Source: Bactericera cockerelli (taxonomy: Eukaryota > Arthropoda > Insecta > Hemiptera > Triozidae). Taken from it: DNA of 64,000 nt. The position numbers and the translations under genes are program-made. The stretch is from positions 2,140,383 to 2,204,382 of the forward strand of contig CM044967.1 of assembly GCA_024516035.1 (NCBI GenBank), in the 5' to 3' direction. Of this stretch, positions 58,547 through 64,000 are shown piece by piece. The notes under the pieces are model-generated. The model did no database searches. It was not told where the DNA came from and saw only the letters and a program-made list of their open reading frames with translations. The first letter of the stretch is position 1. Every line of letters begins with the position of its first letter.

Positions 58547-58772
58547 AATAATAATAATAACACTCTTTAGTGGAAGTTAACCACCAGGCGAGGTTAATGC
58601 TCAAAGCATTTTCTACCACCTACCCCTCAGAGTCTTATTATTATGTGGTCACAAACTCAAATTAATGAGGAAAAATTCATGCACTGGGTGGGATTCGAAC
58701 CAACGGATCCCTTCGCTACCTGGATTATCAGTCTAGCGCGTTAACCACTTGACTACCAGGTCTACTACCAGT
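58547..58772 (-). mobile_element. tB SINE, full length
   Basis: Minus strand: head TAGTCAAGTGGTTAACGCGC, B box GGTTCGAATCCC, body, (ATT)n tail. Diverged ~57-bp direct repeats flank it at a short distance. Confidence 0.9.
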
Positions 58773-58839
58773 GCGAGTACATGTATGACATAACATAAGG
58801 AAGTTTTTTCTCCCTAATGTTTTCAAACCAAACCATACA

Positions 58840-59154
58840 CTGATGCGTACAGTGGTCTCTTCAAATCAACTCGACTGACTCAACACGGCAACACTGTACC
58901 AGTTGCCTCCACTCTGCCACTCATCGAGTCAACACTGCAGAGAACACGGCGAAGGTCTTTTGTGAAAGCTTCGCCAGCGATTTGGCATTGGCAGCCGTAA
59001 CTATCCCGGGGCCGGTCAATGACCAACCAGACAAAATCCTCTGACATTGAAGCCGGTTGTTGATAAAAATCACCAAGGCAGTTTTCCACCTAGATTTATT
59101 ACAACGTTACGAATTCATAAATCGGTTTGTATACCTTGCCGTACGGTTTATTTC
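58840..59154. other. unassigned, GC-richer stretch
   Basis: The 69-codon minus frame (58880-59089) has a balanced composition (VWLVIDRPRDSYGC), but I recognise no family and see no splice context. Confidence 0.3.
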
Positions 59155-59432
59155 TGTCCCGGTGCGTCAATGGTAATGGCGTCCCTCTGTGAATACAGAC
59201 GTGGTGGGTTCGAAACCCAGCCGGGCAATGACAAGTTATCCTCCCATTTTACCACATAACTACAATTAAGGGCAAATTTTATAATTGTATTTTTAAGTTA
59301 ATTTTAAGCTACCTACCTATGGAAACTGTTCAAAAATTTGAATTGTTAAATACAAATACAATACAATACAGAACTTCTGGATGATACTAATAGTCCTAAT
59401 CGGGCAGTATAAATAAGACGATATTATTTTAC
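59155..59432 (+). mobile_element. tC SINE with internal insertion
   Basis: Head GTCCCGGTGCGTCAATGG and B box GGGTTCGAAACCC. The body is interrupted after TTTTACCACATAA by about 115 bp of AT-rich sequence with CAATACAATACA. The tail CGGGCAGTATAAATAAGACG resumes. Confidence 0.8.
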
Positions 59433-59648
59433 CGTGCAGTGGTAGTCAAGTGGTTAACGCGCTAGTCTGGTACTCCAGGTGGGGTAAGGATTCGTTGGTT
59501 CGAATCCCACCCAGTGCATGAATTTTCCTCATTCATTTGAGTTTGTAACCACATAATACCTAATACTCTGAGGGTTGGGTGGTAGAAACTGTTTTGAGAA
59601 TTAACCTCGCCTGGTGGTTACCTTCCACTAAAGAGTATTATTATTTTA
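59433..59648 (+). mobile_element. tB SINE, full length
   Basis: GCAGTGGTAGTCAAGTGGTT, B box GGTTCGAATCCC, body and tail. It abuts the preceding tC tail. Confidence 0.9.
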
Positions 59649-59697
59649 TCTGGTTGTTTTCTTATTTGAATGATTTATACCGTAGATTATTATTATT

Positions 59698-59904
59698 GTA
59701 TTATTATAAATAATAATATCGCCTGATTTATACTGCCCGATTAGAACTGATGAGTCCCATTATTCCAGCAGTAAGCCCAAGACGTATTATTATGTGGTCA
59801 AAATCCCAGATAGGAGGGTAACTTGTCATGTCCCGGCTGGGTTTTGAACCAGCGATCCCCGGATTACCAGTCAGACGCCTTGACCACTGAGCTACCGGAA
59901 TAGA
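59698..59904 (-). mobile_element. tC SINE, full length
   Basis: Minus strand: head CGGTAGCTCAGTGGTCAAGG, CTGACTGGTAATCCGGGGAT, a B-box variant GGTTCAAAACCC, body and tail. The anticodon-arm sequence is nearer to tB than to the other tC copies. Confidence 0.85.
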
Positions 59905-60065
59905 ATTATCATTAGTTGAACTTGTGCACCTGGAGCGATTAGGTGTTGATAAAGCGCCCTGATTACTATAAAATAGGTGGGACTTTGTCAAAGTATGACA
60001 CATATTTCTATTTTATCTAGAGTCAAACAATATCAATTTTATAGGTTGAATAAAAGTTAAAAAAA

Positions 60066-60206
60066 GTTATCATATTTGTGTTAATCACTTTCGCGATATC
60101 ACAACTACTCAAACTCGCTTTACTAATTCTACGCTGAAATCGGGACTTGAACCACCGACCTCCAGGTTACAGTCGCTGCCTTATCGATCAAGCTACTTAG
60201 GTCGGA
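60066..60206 (-). mobile_element. tD SINE, full length
   Basis: Minus strand: ACCTAAGTAGCTTGATCGAT, B box GGTTCAAGTCCC, GTAAAGCGAGTTTGAGTAGT and GTGATATCGCGAAAGTGATT. Confidence 0.85.
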
Positions 60207-60417
60207 TTTTATAGGTTGAATATAGCAGATGTCAATAGGAACTTGAAAAAGCCCGCACCGAATTCTAAATTGAATTTTTTGATTCAATCACAGCTTTCAA
60301 AATTTCAATTTGACTGACGCGACTTCATATTATCAATTCAAAGAGGTCTGAAACGTCTAAAAATCCTGCCAACTTTCTAAAGTTGAAAATTGATTCTATT
60401 CAGGAAATCTACGACGT

Positions 60418-60592
60418 GAAGGTAGTGGCAATGTTAAAAGTGCATCCAAAAATAGCATCACAAGTGCCTTAAATCATTCGGTTAGTGGCATTATCAAATG
60501 TTCATTAAAAATTCGCATCACAATTGCCTTGAATCATTCAGTTAATGGCATTATCAATTGTGCATTTAAAAATGCACCACAATTCGTGGCTT
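60418..60592. repeat. ~62-bp tandem repeat, nearly three units
   Basis: GTTAGTGGCATTATCAA, a TGCAT/TTCAT segment, AAAAATTCGCATCACAAT and TGCCTTGAATCATTC recur with moderate divergence. Confidence 0.75.
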
Positions 60593-61130
60593 TGTATGAC
60601 ACAGCTGTGCAGGTGATCTGAGATTAGGTATCTTCTAAGTACAAGTGCTCACTTTAATTATTGTATACTGGATACGGATTGTTTAAAGTGCATTCAAAAA
60701 TGGCATCTCAATCGTTTTCAATAGAAAATATTTATCTCAGAGCTGGCGTGGCGGTTAGGTGGAAATGTCTTGAGTTGGGTGAGTAATAATAGCGCTCGGT
60801 GCTCATACAGAACAAAATCCCACTAACCTATTAACGGAATCTATATTCAACTCGGCAAGACGGGGATAGACGATGAGTGAGTCGTGTGACACATTGTGAT
60901 GCGACTGAGAGACGTCTTGTTCTCAGAAGTCTCAATTGAATGATTGTTTTTTTATGCTATTTTTCAAGTACTTACAGGCCCTACAGTTTATTTTACATTC
61001 CAATTCAGCATCCCAGGACATTAATGGGATGAGATGGTTACTTGGTTAGTTTTTGTATAGGTAGGTTAAGCTTATAGGTTAAGAAAAAACAGGGTAACTT
61101 TTCCCTGAGTTTTCTTTGTTTGTTTTTTTG
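60593..61130. other. unassigned stretch
   Basis: No partner and no coding sign. Another AAAGTGCATTCAAAAATGGC at 60686 resembles the preceding tandem unit. Confidence 0.4.
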
Positions 61131-61160
61131 AGAGAGAGAGAGAGAGAGAGAGAAAGAGAT
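61131..61160. repeat. (GA)n microsatellite
   Basis: A GA run of about 24 bp. Confidence 0.85.
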
Positions 61161-61400
61161 TCTGAAATGACATTATAGTGATCCTAATAAATTTACATTA
61201 TAGTGGAAGTCAACCCCAATGTAGAAGTTGGAGTACCAGAACAAAACAACCTCAACCATTAGAAGAGGTTGACTAATGCCAACCCCAAGTAGGTTTGGGG
61301 AAGAAGGAGTGAAAGCCTTCCACTTCTTCTTTAACTTTGCTTTTCCAAACCTACTATCGCATTCTCTACCACCCAGACCCTCAGACTCCTCAAAGTCTTA
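61161..61400. other. unassigned, possible retroposon piece
   Basis: CAACCTCAACCATTAGAAGA and TTGACTAATGCCAACC recall the tA tail. CTCTACCACCCAGACCCTCA recalls tB inverted. Both are diverged. Confidence 0.35.
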
Positions 61401-61531
61401 GGGTAGAATTAATAGACCTTTTGTAATACCTCTCTGTCGCGCTAAGTCTAGATTTTGTGTATTATTTTAAATGGGGAAACTTATGCTTAAGTCATGACTT
61501 AAGATTTTGATTTTGTCTATCAATTTTTGCC
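61401..61531. mobile_element. M1 MITE
   Basis: Ends GGGTAGAATTAATAGAC and GTCTATCAATTTTTGCC, TTA on both sides (61398-61400 and 61532-61534), 131 bp. Confidence 0.8.
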
Positions 61532-61707
61532 TTAGTGTGAGGTTAGTTGTCATAAAGTTATTACAATAAATAAATACATTGAATTGAATTATGTTGGTCA
61601 CATACTGAAATAATGGCATAAATGAGTTAATGCCTTAGAATCCTTAGATTTTCATCTAGAAAAGACCTGTTGACTTGTTGAGTATGATGACCGAAATCAT
61701 CTGTCTC

Positions 61708-61792
61708 ATCAGTAGTTTAGAAGAGCTAGCTAAGTAGCTGTGACACCACGAAAGTGATTATCACAAATATGATAACTTAACTTTAAATTTTT
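61708..61792 (+). mobile_element. tD SINE body fragment
   Basis: AGTAGCTGTGACACCACGAA and AGTGATTATCACAAATATGA; the head is lost. Confidence 0.65.
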
Positions 61793-62560
61793 ATACAAAC
61801 GTTTTAAACAAAGGGTCAGAGGGTGACAATGTACTTTCTACAAAGCATGATGAGTTTTCACCTGAAATATTTACATGGTCCATGATGTGATGAGTTTTTG
61901 CCTGAAAGTTACGAACAACCTGACGAGTTTTCGCGTGTGAGTTATGCCAGACCGTGGTGATTCGCCTTTCCTGAACTGCTATTCGCCCGATGCGAGAATG
62001 AACTACCTTGAACCTCTCCGGCTGACTCTGTGTTTCTCATTGGTTTGAAAATAATGAGGCCAAGGATTTTCTCGTTCACGTTACTTGTTGTTGTTTGTGA
62101 GTGTGTGTGTGTGTGTGTGTATGTGTGTGTTGGCTGTTATTCATTCATTCCTCCGATCATGCAATGCATTGTGCTTGCTGATTTTGATCATCATATTCGA
62201 ATGTTCCTCGGAGGATGTTTTGTGTATACTTTTGATCATACTTGTGTAGATTTCAGATGTGCTTTCGATAACATGTGCATTAACAAAAATACTTTGAAAA
62301 TTATATGGAACCACCTCCTAGTCTCTTAATTAAATCAATCGCTCTATCTGAGAAAAATATCTAAGTCAAAACCTGTGTGTGTAGATTGTATGGCCACGTC
62401 TCAGCTTAGCAAGCTTGGATGCTTTCTAGGACCTGCATCTAGTAGAAATTCTCACTGTTATCTTTTGACTGAGATAGGTTCCATTCTTTTTTCGCCTTTT
62501 CAATGTCTCTATAAGTCAGTATAAGTCTAATTTGTGAGAATATGAGGCTTTAAGATAAGC
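61793..62560. other. unassigned, with (TG)n
   Basis: 62097-62130 is a TG microsatellite. The 99-codon frame across it (62030-62329) owes its Cys/Val run to the repeat and shows no family. Confidence 0.4.
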
Positions 62561-62650
62561 CAGACCGTAAGATAATTTTAGCGCACTATAGCCCGATTTG
62601 AGGGACAGACAGGCTGAACTTAAAATTAATGCTTTATAATTCGTCCATCC
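62560..62650. mobile_element. X MITE, partial
   Basis: TAAGATAAGCCAGACC, GCGCACTATAGCCCGATTTG and ATGCTTTATAATTCG match the X interior and right end. Confidence 0.55.
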
Positions 62651-63000
62651 AAAGCAGGCAGTATGAATAAGCGTGAAATTTTATGTAGCAACGACATACT
62701 AATAAGTCTAAAACTTAATTATTTATTTCTTACCAGAGTGTAGTTTTTAATACTATACATTCAGAATATATTATACATAAGACAGTAGGACTAGCGACTA
62801 TGATAACATAATAATATATTACTGACGTCTAACGGAATTGGTATCCGAGATATAAATACCCAGATAGGAAGGAACCTATCCACACATAACCGACTGCTTT
62901 CACTCTCTGCTATCAGGTTCTGCTGAAAGTACAAGTTGTTCATTATAATCCGCTTCAGTTAACGAGCGCTGACGTAATGGATGAGAGTAACCTTTGGAAT
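62651..63000. other. unassigned stretch
   Basis: Nothing recognised. Confidence 0.4.
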
Positions 63001-63215
63001 TACCAGACATGGCACTCAAAATTTTGATGTGTCATGAGTGTATGGAATTTATAGTCATGCAAGTTGGAATTTGGAGTACAATTTTTTGTTCGCACTCGAA
63101 ATTTTGGAGTGCAATCTTTGGAATTATTAGGCATGGCACTTGGAACCGTGGAGTGCGATGAGTGTTTGGAATTTATAGTCATGGAAGTTGGAATTTGGAG
63201 TACAAATTTGTGTTC
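63001..63215. repeat. ~112-bp tandem duplication
   Basis: GGCATGGCACT, GGAATTTATAGTCATG and AAGTTGGAATTTGGAGTACA occur twice, with some divergence. Confidence 0.8.
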
Positions 63216-63259
63216 AATTTTTTTTTTAAAAACTGAGATACTGAAACTACGACATACTA

Positions 63260-63406
63260 TAAAGGATAAATTATGAAACAGGACTAAAGTTAAGATAAGC
63301 CAGTCACGCCCTCAAGTCGAGTTTTAACCAATCACAGCGCACTATAGTTCGAGTTGAGGGACATTCCGGCTTATCTTAACTTTGATCCTGTTTTATAATT
63401 CTTAGT
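63260..63406. mobile_element. X MITE
   Basis: Left ATAAATTATGAAACAGGACT and right ATCCTGTTTTATAATTCTTA are inverted. The centre has AACCAATCACAGCGCACTAT. The target duplication is no longer clear. Confidence 0.7.
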
Positions 63407-63847
63407 CGTAGATCAGTTCTAGAACATGAAAACAGTTGTGTGTCCCTTCGATCGCGAGGAAGTAGAAGGTTCATTTGGAGTTAGCCTAATGAGTATGAGA
63501 GTGAATATTTTATGTTACTCAAATTGGCTGTGTTTTTTTTTTTGTCATTTTCAAGAAGAATGCCTATGAAACAAGAATAAAAAAATGTTTAGTCACCGAG
63601 AACAAAATTGGCACATTTTCCCTCATTTGAGACGTTCTTTTGCATAATTGCAAGATTTCTCTTGGCCTAACGCCTCTAATTATTCGCAATGTGAATAGCC
63701 GTTTATTGCAGATTTAACAGCTTGTTTTTTAGAGTGTTTTTCTGTGCTGAAGATTTTATGATCGCAGATATTATATATATATGGAGGCGTTTCCAATTCG
63801 TTGATTTTAAGTACTAAAATTATATGTCTTTTTTTTATGAACTGCAG
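63407..63847. other. unassigned, ending in a strong 3' splice signal
   Basis: The last 40 bases hold a branch-like TACTAAA (63812), a TGTCTTTTTTTT tract and CAG at 63845-63847. The remainder has no partner. Confidence 0.45.
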
Positions 63848-63989
63848 TTCCTACATTCCAAGTAGTTTCTACAGAAGAAAAAACTTTCAAAATCAAAGGT
63901 TTTTTGATGAGATAGTTGAGAAAGGTGGTAGTCGCAACTCAGCAGCAATAGGTCAAGAACTGACCAGAGCGTCAGTTCCAGTAGCTTAG
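63848..63989 (+). CDS. candidate terminal exon, unknown protein
   Basis: Downstream of the strong acceptor a 46-codon frame runs to TAG at 63987. It reads SYIPSSFYRRKNFQ, RFFDEIVEKGGSRNSAAIG and QELTRASVPVA. The composition looks protein-like, with a basic start and a mixed end, but I do not recognise a family. There is no polyA signal before the window ends and no upstream exon that I can link. It may equally be a chance frame. Confidence 0.25.
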
Positions 63990-64000
63990 TAGTCAAGTCG

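Overview
The window looks like a repeat-saturated intergenic or intronic region of a metazoan nuclear genome, most likely an arthropod. It is AT-rich and dense in microsatellites. I counted six dispersed SINE families: five with tRNA-like heads carrying A and B boxes (called tA to tE here) and one with a 5S rRNA-derived head (5S-SINE). There are also small DNA transposons with clean target-site duplications, mini-Helitrons and several satellites. A hemipteran such as a planthopper is my guess from the general look of the repeats and is not demonstrated. I found no intact host gene. The only host-like coding signals are a candidate first-exon end at 41878-41894 and a candidate terminal exon at 63848-63989, both weak.

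Layout. 1-6340: SINE pieces, a CA-rich tract, a mini-Helitron and a hAT transposase tail. 6340-10270: a roughly 647-bp tandem repeat whose third unit was opened by a Tigger/pogo element (8023-9150, TA duplication) and an 865-bp element (8-bp duplication). 10270-12430: a 5S-SINE cluster, including a 45-bp palindromic minisatellite and a 111-bp tandem array. 12430-18370: mixed SINEs and TC/GA tracts. 18370-22367: a 4-kb composite with TA-flanked inverted ends that holds a 1-kb hairpin element and the 3' end of a LINE. 22380-27280: GA tracts, a 67-bp minisatellite and a 36-bp satellite fused to a SINE tail. 27280-45250: nested SINEs and MITEs (TTA-flanked families M1 and X, Tigger-like pieces) and a 1.1-kb unique stretch at 40790-41945. 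45254-47905: a hAT-like foldback element inside a 5S-SINE, with a perfect 8-bp duplication. 48090-57720: hammerhead-ribozyme repeats (retrozyme-like), the P repeat, a 40-bp satellite, a piggyBac-type MITE and a 65-bp satellite. 57720-64000: sparser SINEs and MITEs and mostly unassigned sequence.

The most interesting content is RNA-related. (1) Type-I hammerhead ribozymes lie on the minus strand at 49993-50073 and in three tandem copies at about 55621, 56012 and 56390. They have conserved core, stem II, very short stem III and extended stem I. The three tandem units are 384/385 bp apart, and two of them carry, antisense to the ribozyme, a coding fragment resembling the C-terminal tail of a retroelement polyprotein. 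(2) 5S-SINEs share their central domain with a tRNA-headed family (tA), so one body has had two different pol III promoters. (3) Juxtaposed 3'/5' splice signals (AG then GTAAGT) at 36077 and 55189 resemble recursive splice sites. Many insertions can be ordered in time from nesting and target-site duplications.
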